Below are positions 44,158 through 52,008 of a stretch of 64,000 nt of DNA, piece by piece. This DNA is from Mycolicibacterium sarraceniae. Lineage in GTDB: Bacteria; Actinomycetota; Actinomycetes; Mycobacteriales; Mycobacteriaceae. Each line of letters begins with the position of its first letter. Within the stretch, counting starts at the first letter, position 1. Under the pieces are notes generated by a model. It had not been told where the DNA came from, ran no database searches, and saw only the letters and a program-made list of their open reading frames with translations. The position numbers and the translations under genes were made by a program. Location of the stretch: assembly GCF_010731875.1 (NCBI RefSeq), contig NZ_AP022595.1:4154001-4218000 (forward strand), read 5' to 3'.

Positions 44158-45033
44158 GTGGCCATTGAAGTCACCTCGGGTAACTCCACCCTCATTCAGT
44201 CGCAGGTCGCGAACCTGCTCGTTCAGCCGCTCGAACAAGCCTCGACGTTCCTGGCTGCCGGCCCGGTCGTGCTGGACTCATCCCAGCCGGTCCGGGTGCC
44301 GCGCATCGTCAACGGCGTCACCGCGGGATTCGTCGCCGAAGGCGCGCAGATCTCCGATGGCGACGTTGCGTTCGACGAAGTCACGCTGCTGCCGTCCACC
44401 CTCAAGAGCCTCAAGGTGCTCGTGAAGCTCTCCAACGAGCTGATCCGTACCGCGGTCATCGGCCTGGACGCCGTCCTGCGGACCCGCCTGGTCACCGACG
44501 TCGCCAACGCCCTCGACGCCGCCCTGTGGGACGGCGCGGGCACCAGCAACACGATCAAGGGCATCCTCCGCCAGACCGGCATCCAGACCGGCACGCTGGA
44601 CCTGACCGACGCCGACAGCCTCATCGACGGCATCGCGGCCGCCCAGGGCAACAAGGTCAACCCGACTCACTGGGCGATGACCTCGGATAGCTTCGCCGCA
44701 CTACGCAAGCTCAAGATCGCCAACCCCGGCGAGACGTCGGATCAGGACTTCCGCCAGTACCTGTTCGACCCCACCGGCATCTCGGGGGGCACCGCTTTCC
44801 ATCTGTTCGGTCTGCCGGTGATCATCACCGACAACATCCCGAAGGTGTCCACCAAGGCCCGCGTCGCCCTGGTCGACTTCTCCAAGGTGGTCGTCGCACG
44901 TGACGTCAACGCCGAGGTGAAGATCCTCGACCAGACGTGGGGCGACTACGACAGCGTCGGCATCCGCGTCGTATCCCGCTGGGACACCGCGCTTTTGCAG
45001 GCCAAGGCCGTCACCCTGCTCACCGAGGCGTAA
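44158..45033 (+). CDS. Major capsid protein, HK97 fold
   Basis: A 291-residue protein matching the mature-size HK97-fold capsid of actinophages (N-arm AIEVTSGNSTLIQSQVANLL, the long-helix region LIRTAVIGLDAVLRTRLVTD, P-domain/A-loop strands HLFGLPVIITDNIP and the ending LLQAKAVTLLTEA). It lacks the long N-terminal delta domain that is cleaved in HK97 itself, consistent with the absence of a protease and the presence of a separate scaffold. GTG start at 44158. Confidence 0.88.
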   Translation: MAIEVTSGNSTLIQSQVANLLVQPLEQASTFLAAGPVVLDSSQPVRVPRIVNGVTAGFVAEGAQISDGDVAFDEVTLLPSTLKSLKVLVKLSNELIRTAVIGLDAVLRTRLVTDVANALDAALWDGAGTSNTIKGILRQTGIQTGTLDLTDADSLIDGIAAAQGNKVNPTHWAMTSDSFAALRKLKIANPGETSDQDFRQYLFDPTGISGGTAFHLFGLPVIITDNIPKVSTKARVALVDFSKVVVARDVNAEVKILDQTWGDYDSVGIRVVSRWDTALLQAKAVTLLTEA

Positions 45034-45036
45034 CCG

Positions 45037-45342
45037 GTGACCATCAGCGAGGACGTGGCGGCGCTGCTCGACAACGGCAGCGCCGCCATCCCGGCCGCCA
45101 TCGCCCAAGTCACCGTCATGGCCAAGGCCTACACCCGCGGCAACGGATTCGAGGGCGGCGAACCCAACGACGAGATCGCCGCGGTCATCACCACCGCCGC
45201 CGCCCGCCTGGCCGCCAACGGAGCCCAGCTGCCCACCGACGAGACCACCGGCCCGTTCACCAAGAGCATCCGAGGATCGTTCACCGGATGGACCCTCGCC
45301 GAGCAAGCCGTGCTCAACCGGTACCGCAAGCGCGCCATGTGA
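45037..45342 (+). CDS. Head-tail connector-like protein
   Basis: A 101-residue helical protein (MTISEDVAALLDNGSAAIPA, then FTGWTLAEQAVLNRYRKRAM) of the kind found right after the capsid gene in actinophages (gp6/adaptor-like). It is the last rightward gene of the satellite; where a phage would continue with tail genes, a terminator follows after six bases. Confidence 0.65.
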   Translation: MTISEDVAALLDNGSAAIPAAIAQVTVMAKAYTRGNGFEGGEPNDEIAAVITTAAARLAANGAQLPTDETTGPFTKSIRGSFTGWTLAEQAVLNRYRKRAM

Positions 45343-45348
45343 AAAGCC

Positions 45349-45391
45349 GAGAGCGGGCCACCGAGACCTCCTCGCTCGGTGGCCCGCTCTC
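45349..45391. terminator. Bidirectional stem terminator between the capsid operon and recombinase 2
   Basis: A perfect 17-bp inverted repeat (45349-45365 and 45375-45391, arms starting GAGAGCGGGCC) with a nine-base loop between converging genes. No T-run follows, as is common in mycobacterial hairpin terminators. Confidence 0.75.
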
Positions 45392-45399
45392 TCGCGCGT

Positions 45400-46347
45400 T
45401 CAGTCGAGCACGGCTCGGCGCGGGTTCACGCTTGGACGTTGGTGGCGGGCCAAGCTCAAGCTGGCGATCGCTTCCCGTTGGCGCCGGTCCGACACTTTGG
45501 TGTAGATCTGCGTCGACTGGATCGATTTGTGCCGCATCAACTCCTGGACAAGACGGATATCGTGGCCGTCGTCGAGCAAGCTGGTCGCATACCAGTGGCG
45601 CAGACTGTGCGGAGTACCCAACACCCCGGCGCGGCGCATGGTGCGACCGATCACGTCGGACACCGACTTCGACAGCATGTGCTCGGCTTCGTAGCCGCGC
45701 ATCGGGAACCACCACCCGCGCTCGGGCATCTCGGAGGCCATCTCGATCAGGATCGGATGCAACGGTATCGACCGCAGGCGCTTCCCTTTGCCCTTCACCC
45801 ACAACAGTTGGCTGGCCATATCGACGTCCTGGCCGCGGATCTTGGCGATCTCATGCACCCGCAGCCCGGCGAGCAGCGCGAGCAGGATCATCCGCCGCGT
45901 CGACGTCCACATGCGGGTCTGCAGCAGCTTCGGCACATCGGTGTCGGCGATCGGCCGCGGAGCCCGATCGGGCACCTTCACCGTCCCGACCTTCACCATC
46001 GGGTTATCAAGCCGGCGATCAGTGATCTGGAGCCACTTGAACCACGCGACCAGATACGAGTTGTACGCCGCGGCCGTCGAGTCCGACCAATCGTCGTGGC
46101 TGGCCGTCCAGCGGACGATGCCGAGAGAGTCCGCGTGCATCGGCTGCACGTGCGTTTCGATGTAGAACTGACGCAACACCCGGACACGCTCGGAGATGGT
46201 CTTCGGTGACAACCGTTGGGCGTGCTGCCACAGCTCCCATTCGTCAAGGCCGACGACAGCGATCGGGCTCACAGAGGTGTCAGTGTGGTCCGCCAGCGCG
46301 TCAGACGCGGGCTTGTAGGACGAGGCGCAGGTGGTTGTGGTGGGCAT
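45400..46347 (-). CDS. Second tyrosine recombinase of the satellite
   Basis: A 315-residue XerD-like recombinase: core-binding domain (LWQHAQRLSPKTISERVRVL), catalytic Arg in ALLAGLRVHEIAKI, Lys in VKGKGKRLRSIPL, HSLRHWYATSLLDDG, the His in LMRHKSIQSTQ and Tyr in IYTKVSDR. All catalytic residues are present. I start at the ATG at 46345-46347 (MPTTTTCASS); the open frame further upstream crosses attR and is not coding. It is unrelated in sequence to the integrase at the left end and has no N-terminal arm-binding domain of that type. It could serve dimer resolution or belong to another element. Confidence 0.85.
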   Translation of the reverse strand: MPTTTTCASSYKPASDALADHTDTSVSPIAVVGLDEWELWQHAQRLSPKTISERVRVLRQFYIETHVQPMHADSLGIVRWTASHDDWSDSTAAAYNSYLVAWFKWLQITDRRLDNPMVKVGTVKVPDRAPRPIADTDVPKLLQTRMWTSTRRMILLALLAGLRVHEIAKIRGQDVDMASQLLWVKGKGKRLRSIPLHPILIEMASEMPERGWWFPMRGYEAEHMLSKSVSDVIGRTMRRAGVLGTPHSLRHWYATSLLDDGHDIRLVQELMRHKSIQSTQIYTKVSDRRQREAIASLSLARHQRPSVNPRRAVLD

Positions 46348-46503
46348 GGTGGTGATTTGGTCCTCTCGGTCGAGTTTCTGTTTGACCAGCCGCCCACACC
46401 GTGCCCACACTTTGCCCACAGTTACAGATAAATGTAGAGAATCACCGTTATGTGTTTTCGCAGCTGAGGGCTGGTCCAGCCCTCTGGCCAGCACCTCGAA
46501 AAC
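46348..46503. promoter_or_regulatory. attR arm with putative integrase arm-type sites
   Basis: CGCCCACA (46391-46398), TGCCCACA (46402-46409) and TGCCCACA (46413-46420) lie at exact 11-bp steps, 84-113 bases from the attR core. The surrounding 33 bases match the 3' end of the left integrase gene at about 30 positions. Otherwise non-coding. Confidence 0.5.
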
Positions 46504-46526
46504 AGTTCGAATCTCACCGAGGGCAC
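46504..46526 (+). repeat. attR core, 23 bp
   Basis: Identical to the tRNA-Leu 3' segment at 36454-36476. Confidence 0.92.
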
Positions 46527-46668
46527 CAGAAAACACCCTGACGCAGCACCCAGCGTGCTCTGCTAGCGTTGCCGCGAATCGGGGGTGAAGCGTGCTCGCC
46601 CCCGACATCCGAACCGCGATCGCCTCGGTCGGTGCCCACAAGAATTAAGCCCGACTGCGTACAGTGAT

Positions 46669-46691
46669 TCTGCGAATCTCACCGAGGTCAC
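46669..46691 (+). repeat. Degenerate third att-like copy
   Basis: Matches the 23-bp att core at 19 positions, including an unbroken 15-base stretch starting CGAATCTCACC. A further TGCCCACA-like box lies at about 46633-46640 between the two copies. It may be left from an older insertion at the same tRNA. Confidence 0.5.
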
Positions 46692-46707
46692 CAGGATCTG
46701 AAAGGTC

Positions 46708-47076
46708 ATGACCATTTCACATTCTGTATGTCACGCAGTAGCAATCACTTTGGCCGCCGGGGCCCTTGCTATCGGCGCGGCCGGTCCGGCCGCGGCCGAT
46801 CCGGCACCGAATTGAACACAGGCCGATCTGGCCGGGATCAGCGCAGGCGTCGGCTTCTCGATGTCGGGCTATCTCTTCACCCACCCCGACGTCAACGCGT
46901 TCTTCACCAGCCTGCAGGGCCTGCCCAGGGAGCAGATCCGCACCAAGGTCCAGGCCTACCTGGCCGCCAACCCGCAGGTGCGCGACGACATCACGGCAAT
47001 TCGCCAGCCCAACAACGATTTTCGCGACCGGCGCGGCTTCTCGGGTAAGCCCGCGGGCCTGCCCGTCGCGCCGTAG
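46708..47076 (+). pseudogene. Hemophore-like (Rv0203 type) secreted heme-binding protein, nonsense mutated
   Basis: ATG at 46708 behind AAAGG gives a signal peptide (AVAITLAAGALAIGAAGPAAA-D). The frame has TGA at 46813-46815 and then continues in the same frame: TQADLAGISAGVGFSMSGYL, FTHPDVNAFFTSLQGLPREQ, YLAANPQVRDDITAIRQPNN, DFRDRRGF. Family members have Cys at the TGA position and another Cys after FR-R; both are gone here, the second replaced by Arg. The mature protein could not be made or form its disulfide. Confidence 0.8.
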
Positions 47077-47131
47077 TCCTGACCGTCAGCTGGGCCGCCC
47101 AGCCCATGGCTGAGCGGCTCAGCTCCGTAGG

Positions 47132-47395
47132 TCAACGAATGCAGTTGTCACCGACGATTTCCTTGCACACCGCTCCGGGAGGTGCGGGGTTGACCGACGG
47201 CGAAAACGAGTTCGCGCCACCCGGCGTCACTGCCTTCTCGGTCGGCGACGGTGCCACGGCCGACGAGGGAGTGGTGGTGGTGGTCGACGGGCTGTCCTTG
47301 GCACTGGAACTACAGGCGGTCAGCGCCCCCGTCCCGACGATCGCGGCACCGCCAGCAAAGAGTGCGATCTGGCGAGTCAGGCGACCATAGCTCAT
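47132..47395 (-). CDS. Small lipoprotein
   Basis: An 87-residue protein with signal peptide and lipobox LTAC (Cys at about 28). A Ser/Thr/Pro-rich disordered stretch follows (SPSTTTTTPSSAVAPSPTEK), then a short C-terminus with two Cys (AVCKEIVGDNCIR) able to form a loop. Function unknown. Confidence 0.75.
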   Translation of the reverse strand: MSYGRLTRQIALFAGGAAIVGTGALTACSSSAKDSPSTTTTTPSSAVAPSPTEKAVTPGGANSFSPSVNPAPPGAVCKEIVGDNCIR

Positions 47396-47624
47396 GGCGT
47401 TTCCTATCTGTGTGGGCCGAATGCTCGGATCATCCTAGTTTGCTGGTTCGGCTGATTTACCAACGGCCCCGAGAGGCTGGACGATCGCTGTTAGTACTTA
47501 GCTGGTATTTTGCCCAGATCATACGACAAAAGGGCTCGGGAGGGACGTTAGCCGTCCAATCCTCATCCAGCCCGGAGGAGATCCACACCGCAGGCCACCC
47601 ATCCGACCACCCAGGCAAACCCGC
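47396..47624. other. Intergenic region
   Basis: About 230 bases between two leftward genes, somewhat AT-richer around 47450-47530. I see no gene, repeat or clear terminator. Confidence 0.4.
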
Positions 47625-48422
47625 TCAGTACAAATCGACACGGCGATCGGACAACAGGTCGACATACTCAGTCAACATCTTGTCGTGCGTGCGCGACAGG
47701 TCGACATCGGCGATCACCAGCCCAGGCCCCGGGCCGGCGTCGGCGATCACCCAGCCGTCGGGATCAATGATCGCGGTGCCCTCGGTCCACAGCTGCCCAC
47801 GCTCCTCTCCGGCGCGGTCACACACCGCGACGGCGATGCGGTTGAGCCGGGCTGTTGACATCGCGGTGATCACCTCACCGGCGTGTTCGCCCTCGGGCCG
47901 CGGGAACGCCGGCCAGTTGACCGGCGCGGCGATCAGCTCCGCGCCCTCGACCGCGACTCGCCTGGTCACCTCACCGAATTCGAGGTCGTAACAGATCATC
48001 ACCGCGATCGCGCCATGGCGGGTCCGTAGTACTGACGGCAGTTCTGAACCCCGGGTGAAGATCAGCTTCTCCCGGTCCCACAGATGTGTCTTGCGGTAGG
48101 TGGCGATCACCCCGTCACCGTCCAGCGCCACCGCACTGTTGTAGAGCAGCCCGTCATCCCCGAGCTCGCAGAAGCCGCCGACGACGACCGCCTCAACGGC
48201 CGCCGACCGCCAGGCGTCGAATGCGGGATCGGTGGGGCGCAGCGCCGCCGAGCGGGCTTCGTCCGCATCGGCGAACATGTAGCCGGAGGTCGCCAGTTCG
48301 GGCAGCACCACGACATCGGCACCCTGCGCGACAGCGTCGGCAATGGCGCTCGCGGATAGCTCGACGTTCGCGGCCACCGCCCCGAGGGTGGGCGCAATTT
48401 GTGCGCAGGCGATGCGGGTCAC
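47625..48422 (-). CDS. Carbon-nitrogen hydrolase (nitrilase superfamily)
   Basis: A 265-residue amidase-type enzyme with the Glu-Lys-Cys triad in its usual contexts: Glu in [11 protein letters not shown] (about 42), Lys in [12 protein letters not shown] (about 110) and Cys in [11 protein letters not shown] (about 144). It cleaves a small amide or carbamoyl compound. The adjacent divergent agmatinase-family gene invites a polyamine or guanidine pathway (for example N-carbamoylputrescine or 4-guanidinobutyramide), but the substrate is inference. Confidence 0.88.
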   Translation of the reverse strand: MTRIACAQIAPTLGAVAANVELSASAIADAVAQGADVVVLPELATSGYMFADADEARSAALRPTDPAFDAWRSAAVEAVVVGGFCELGDDGLLYNSAVALDGDGVIATYRKTHLWDREKLIFTRGSELPSVLRTRHGAIAVMICYDLEFGEVTRRVAVEGAELIAAPVNWPAFPRPEGEHAGEVITAMSTARLNRIAVAVCDRAGEERGQLWTEGTAIIDPDGWVIADAGPGPGLVIADVDLSRTHDKMLTEYVDLLSDRRVDLY

Positions 48423-48466
48423 CCCTGCAGGCTAGCCTCGCCGCAACGGCTCGGCAGAGGAGAAAC

Positions 48467-49414
48467 ATGGCATCCGAGAAGATCGTGGGCCCGATCGATG
48501 CGACCGCATACCCGCGCTACACCGAACCGTCAACATTTGCCCGGCTGCCGCGGATCGCTGAGGCCCCGGCCGCCGACGTCCGGATCGTCGGCGTGCCCTT
48601 CGACAGCGGGGTGTCCTACCGGCCTGGCGCGCGGTTCGGTCCCTCGCATGTGCGCGCGGCCTCCAAACTGTTGCGACCGTTCAACCCCGCACTCGGTGTC
48701 GAACCGTTCGCCGTCCAGCAGGTGGCCGATTGCGGCGATATCGCGGTCAACCCGTTCAACATCGAGGAGGCGATCGCGACGATCGACACCGCGATGACCG
48801 GCCTGCGCAAAGACGGGTCGACGGTGCTGACGATCGGGGGCGATCACACGATCGCGCTGCCGATCCTGCGCTCGCTGGCCCGCGACCACGGCCCGCTGGC
48901 CGTCCTGCATTTCGATGCCCACCTGGACACCTGGGACACCTACTTCGGCGCTCCATACACGCACGGCACCCCGTTCCGGCGGGCCAGCGAAGAGGGGCTC
49001 ATCGATATGGAGCGCTCGCTGCACATGGGCATCCGCGGCCCGCTGTACAGCAAAACCGACCTGGAGCAGGATTCCGTGTTGGGCTTTCAGGTCATCCGCT
49101 CCGATGACTACGAATTCGACGGTGTCACAAGCATTGTCGAGCGAATGCGCAGGCGCCTCGAGGGCGGCCCGGTGTACGTCTCCATCGATATCGACGTACT
49201 CGACCCAGCCCACGCACCCGGCACCGGAACCCCGGAGGCCGGCGGGCTCACCTCCCGCGAACTACTGAACACCCTGCGCGGGCTGGTGGGCCTAGACATC
49301 GTCGGCGCCGACATCGTGGAGGTGGCACCGGCCTACGACCACGCGGAGATCACCGGCATCGCCGCTGCCCACGTCGGATTCGAACTTCTCTCGGTGCTGG
49401 CGGCCAACCGATAG
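48467..49414 (+). CDS. Agmatinase / arginase family ureohydrolase
   Basis: A 315-residue binuclear manganese enzyme that releases urea from a guanidino compound. Metal-binding motifs are complete: [20 protein letters not shown] and [37 protein letters not shown] is typical of the agmatinase/guanidinobutyrase branch. ATG at 48467 is placed by GAGGAG eight bases upstream; longer readings run back through the nitrilase gene. Whether agmatine or guanidinobutyrate is the substrate cannot be read. Confidence 0.9.
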   Translation: MASEKIVGPIDATAYPRYTEPSTFARLPRIAEAPAADVRIVGVPFDSGVSYRPGARFGPSHVRAASKLLRPFNPALGVEPFAVQQVADCGDIAVNPFNIEEAIATIDTAMTGLRKDGSTVLTIGGDHTIALPILRSLARDHGPLAVLHFDAHLDTWDTYFGAPYTHGTPFRRASEEGLIDMERSLHMGIRGPLYSKTDLEQDSVLGFQVIRSDDYEFDGVTSIVERMRRRLEGGPVYVSIDIDVLDPAHAPGTGTPEAGGLTSRELLNTLRGLVGLDIVGADIVEVAPAYDHAEITGIAAAHVGFELLSVLAANR

Positions 49415-49417
49415 GCT
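49412..49417 (+). promoter_or_regulatory. -10 box TAGGCT, leaderless start for the cyclase
   Basis: TAGGCT overlaps the preceding stop and is followed by six bases and the GTG at 49424. Confidence 0.5.
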
Positions 49418-49423
49418 GGGAAT

Positions 49424-50767
49424 GTGGGCAGCCTGCGGAAACGCGCTTGTTCGGTGCCATCGGACGGGCCGAACCAGCGCGCTGACTGTGAGCGCATGCA
49501 GCGCCGGGCCCCGGCCCGCAACCAGCACTGGGCTGAGTCCATCTCGCGGCGGCAGCGGGTACTCAACATCGCGGCAGCCCTGGCTGCGGTCGTCACCTCC
49601 CTGGTGGGGATCCTGCAGTTCGTCACCGGCGAGCACCTGGTCGTCATCGGTTTGATCAACCTCGGCACCGCTGCGATCTTCGGGATCATCCCCGTCCTGC
49701 ACCGTTTCGGCGAGATTCTCGCGGCTCTGGCGTTCGTCTTCTTCGCCTTCGTGTCGCTGACGGTCGTCGGCTGGCAGATCGGGACGGATTCCGGCATCCA
49801 GTTCTACTACCTGGTGTCGGCGTCGCTGGCGGTGCTGGTGCTCGGCGTGGAGCACTGGGTGTTGGCGTCGGTGGTCGTCGCGATCGGCGCCGGGCTGACG
49901 ATCGCGTCGCAGTTCCTGGTACCCGGCGACACCGGTGTCCAGCCGCGCTGGCTGGTCAATACCGGCTTCGTGATCACCACAGTGTCGGCATGCGTGATGA
50001 TCTTCGCGACGGTCTGGTACGCGATGCGGGAGGTGTCCCGGGCCGAGGCGGCAATGGAATTCGAATATCTGCGCTCCGAGGCGCTGCTGGCCAACATCCT
50101 GCCCGCCAGCATCGCGGCCCGACTCAAGGATCCGGACCGCGGTGTGATCGTCGATAGGTTCGACGACGCCTCGATTCTGTTTGCCGATATCGCTGGGTTC
50201 ACCGAGCGGGCCAGCCAGATCCCGCCGGCGGAACTCGTGCGATTCCTCGATCGGCTGTACACCACCTTCGACCGCCTGGTCGACAAGCACGGCTTGGAGA
50301 AGATCAAGACCACCGGCGACTCATACATGGTCGTCAGCGGCGTTCCCGAGCCCAGGGATGACCACGCCGAGGGGCTGGCGAACCTGGCCCTGGACATGGC
50401 CAAGGCGGTCCGCGACCTGCGTGACCCCAACGGGCAGCCGGTTCCGCTGCGGATGGGGATGGCCGCCGGCCCGGTGGTGGCCGGGGTGGTCGGAGCGCGC
50501 CGGTTCTTCTACGACGTGTGGGGCGACGCCGTCAACGTCGCTTCCCGCATGGAGACCACCGACCTCGCGGGACACATCCAAGTGCCCCAAGATCTTTACG
50601 AACGTCTCCGTGACCGCTTCGTCCTCGAGAAACGCGGCGATATCGAGGTCAAGGGCAAGGGCATCATGCGCACCTGGTATCTGGTGAGCCGCCGGCCCGC
50701 GCGGGCGCCCGATCCCGATCGCCCCGCCCAGGAAGAAGCTGGGCGGGTCGAAAGTCCAACCCGCTAG
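49424..50767 (+). CDS. cya: Membrane class III adenylate cyclase (Rv1625c-like)
   Basis: Makes cAMP from ATP. The 447-residue protein matches Rv1625c: a cytosolic N-terminus, six membrane helices (about 45-205), a short linker helix (YAMREVSRAEAAMEFEYLRS) and one catalytic domain (about 240-430) that works as a homodimer. Metal-binding Asp residues are in LFADIAGF (about 254) and TTGDSY (299). Adenine-specifying Lys295 and Asp364 are in KIKTTGD and YDVWGDAVN. Transition-state Asn371 and Arg375 follow in VNVASRM. All are intact. In M. tuberculosis the homologue is next to pdtaR; here the satellite and several genes separate them. Confidence 0.94.
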   Translation: MGSLRKRACSVPSDGPNQRADCERMQRRAPARNQHWAESISRRQRVLNIAAALAAVVTSLVGILQFVTGEHLVVIGLINLGTAAIFGIIPVLHRFGEILAALAFVFFAFVSLTVVGWQIGTDSGIQFYYLVSASLAVLVLGVEHWVLASVVVAIGAGLTIASQFLVPGDTGVQPRWLVNTGFVITTVSACVMIFATVWYAMREVSRAEAAMEFEYLRSEALLANILPASIAARLKDPDRGVIVDRFDDASILFADIAGFTERASQIPPAELVRFLDRLYTTFDRLVDKHGLEKIKTTGDSYMVVSGVPEPRDDHAEGLANLALDMAKAVRDLRDPNGQPVPLRMGMAAGPVVAGVVGARRFFYDVWGDAVNVASRMETTDLAGHIQVPQDLYERLRDRFVLEKRGDIEVKGKGIMRTWYLVSRRPARAPDPDRPAQEEAGRVESPTR

Positions 50768-51014
50768 GCCTCACGCGTGGCCAGCACAATGCTCCCGATC
50801 AGCGTCGTCACCGCTGCCGCCGGGCAGCCGGGCTTCCACCGTCCCCACCGGTGATGACCGGGGCCCGCACCACCAGTGGCACCAGAACCAGTGCGGACAG
50901 CCGTTCGGAGTCCCAGCGCCGGGCCAGAGTCAGTCCGCCGACATGCGGGCCACCTGCGCCGACATCGCAGCGAATTCCTGGACCAGCTGCGCCAGCACAG
51001 CGCGCTGCGGATCG
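50768..51014. other. Non-coding or decayed stretch
   Basis: About 250 bases. Short minus-strand pieces (LAQLVQEFAAMSAQVARMSA and WDSERLSALVLVPLVVRAPV) lie in different frames with stops between them, suggesting an eroded gene, but I cannot name it. Confidence 0.3.
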
Positions 51015-51180
51015 TTAGCGGGCCAGTTCGACCCGGTTGGCGACCTGAAGTTTCCCGAAGGTCGCCTGCACGTGGTTCTCCACCGTGCGGTGACTTAGCG
51101 AGAGCTTGGCCGCAACCTGCTTGGCGGTCAATCCTTTTGCCACGTCACGCCGAGTTTCGGTCTCCCGGTCGGTCAGGCTC
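51015..51180 (-). pseudogene. LuxR-type HTH C-terminal remnant
   Basis: Minus-strand [20 protein letters not shown] then VAAKLSLSHRTVENHVQATF and GKLQVANRVELAR is a complete C-terminal LuxR helix-turn-helix, ending at TAA 51015-51017. The several hundred residues expected before it are missing: upstream DNA belongs to the ABC ATPase gene. Only this tail remains. Confidence 0.7.
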
Positions 51181-51239
51181 GCGGCAGGCCCGCCGGGGCC
51201 ATTCGCCATCCTGGGGTCCGCGCTGGCCTGCACGCTCGG

Positions 51240-52008
51240 CTACATGACTTTCGACAGAAAGGCTTTGGTGCGGTCGTGCTGCGGATTGCTCAGGACCTCC
51301 CGGGGCAGGCCGCTTTCGACGATCACCCCCCCCGTCCATGAACACCAGCTCGTCGGCGACCTCGCGGGCGAAACCCATCTCGTGGGTCACCACGATCATC
51401 GTCATGCCCTGGCTAGCCAGCGTTTTCATCACGCCCAGAACTTCGCCGACGAGTTCGGGGTCCAGGGCCGAGGTCGGCTCGTCGAACAGCATCAGCTTCG
51501 GGTCCATCGCCAGCGCACGGGCAATCGCCACCCGCTGTTGCTGACCGCCGGACAGCTGTGCCGGGTAGGCATCGGCCTTGTCCGACAAGCCAACTTGGGC
51601 GAGTAGCTCACGCGCCCGCTCGGTGGCGGCAGCCTTCTTGATCCGCTTGACGTGGACCGGTGATTCAATGACGTTGGCCAGTGCGGTGCGGTGTGGGAAC
51701 AGGTTGAAGTGCTGGAACACCATTCCGATGTCACGACGTTGCTTGGCCGCCTCCCGCGGCGGCATCTCCAGCAGCTTGCCGCCGCGCTCACGGTATCCGA
51801 CGAGATCGCCGTCCACGTAAAGCCGTCCGGCAGTGACAGTCTCGAGATGGTTGATGCACCGCAGGAACGTCGATTTGCCGGACCCCGACGGACCGACAAG
51901 CACCAGTACTTTGCCGGGGTCCACCGAAAGCGTGACCCCCTTCAGCACCGACAGCGCACCGAAGTCCTTGCACACCCGTTCGGCGCGGACCATGGGTTCA
52001 CCTGTCAT
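51240..52008 (-). pseudogene. Polar amino-acid ABC transporter ATPase, frameshifted in a G8 tract
   Basis: A GlnQ-type ATPase with Walker [13 protein letters not shown]-loop [16 protein letters not shown], signature [15 protein letters not shown], Walker [14 protein letters not shown] and H-loop [14 protein letters not shown]. After VFMDGG the frame passes a run of eight G (51326-51333 on the minus strand) and loses similarity. With seven G the frame would continue [20 protein letters not shown], then KAFLSKVM and stop at 51240. The lesion removes only the last about 28 residues; the shifted frame instead runs to 51145. It could be mutation, phase variation or a sequencing error. Confidence 0.85.

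Larger units (their letters stand above)
36454..46526. mobile_element. Integrated phage satellite (phiRv-like, capsid genes without tail genes)
   Basis: A 23-bp perfect direct repeat (36454-36476 and 46504-46526) bounds the element, giving a 10,050-bp unit. The left copy is the tRNA-Leu 3' end, so the tRNA stays intact. Leftward genes: repressor and integrase. Rightward genes: excisionase, two small ORFs around a replication gene, a duplicated-domain protein, HNH, terminase, portal, scaffold-like, capsid and connector-like proteins, then a stem terminator and a leftward second recombinase. Tail, tape-measure, lysis and protease genes are absent. Size and content recall phiRv1/phiRv2 of M. tuberculosis and capsid-forming inducible islands. 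Confidence 0.88.

Noticed and set aside
46348..46641. N-terminal extension of recombinase 2 to 46641
   Set aside because: It would cross the attR core, so it would be split from the gene on excision; the sequence resembles an integrase gene end, not a recombinase start.
46813..46815. Selenocysteine at the hemophore TGA
   Set aside because: The partner Cys is replaced by Arg and no obvious stem follows; nonsense mutation is simpler.
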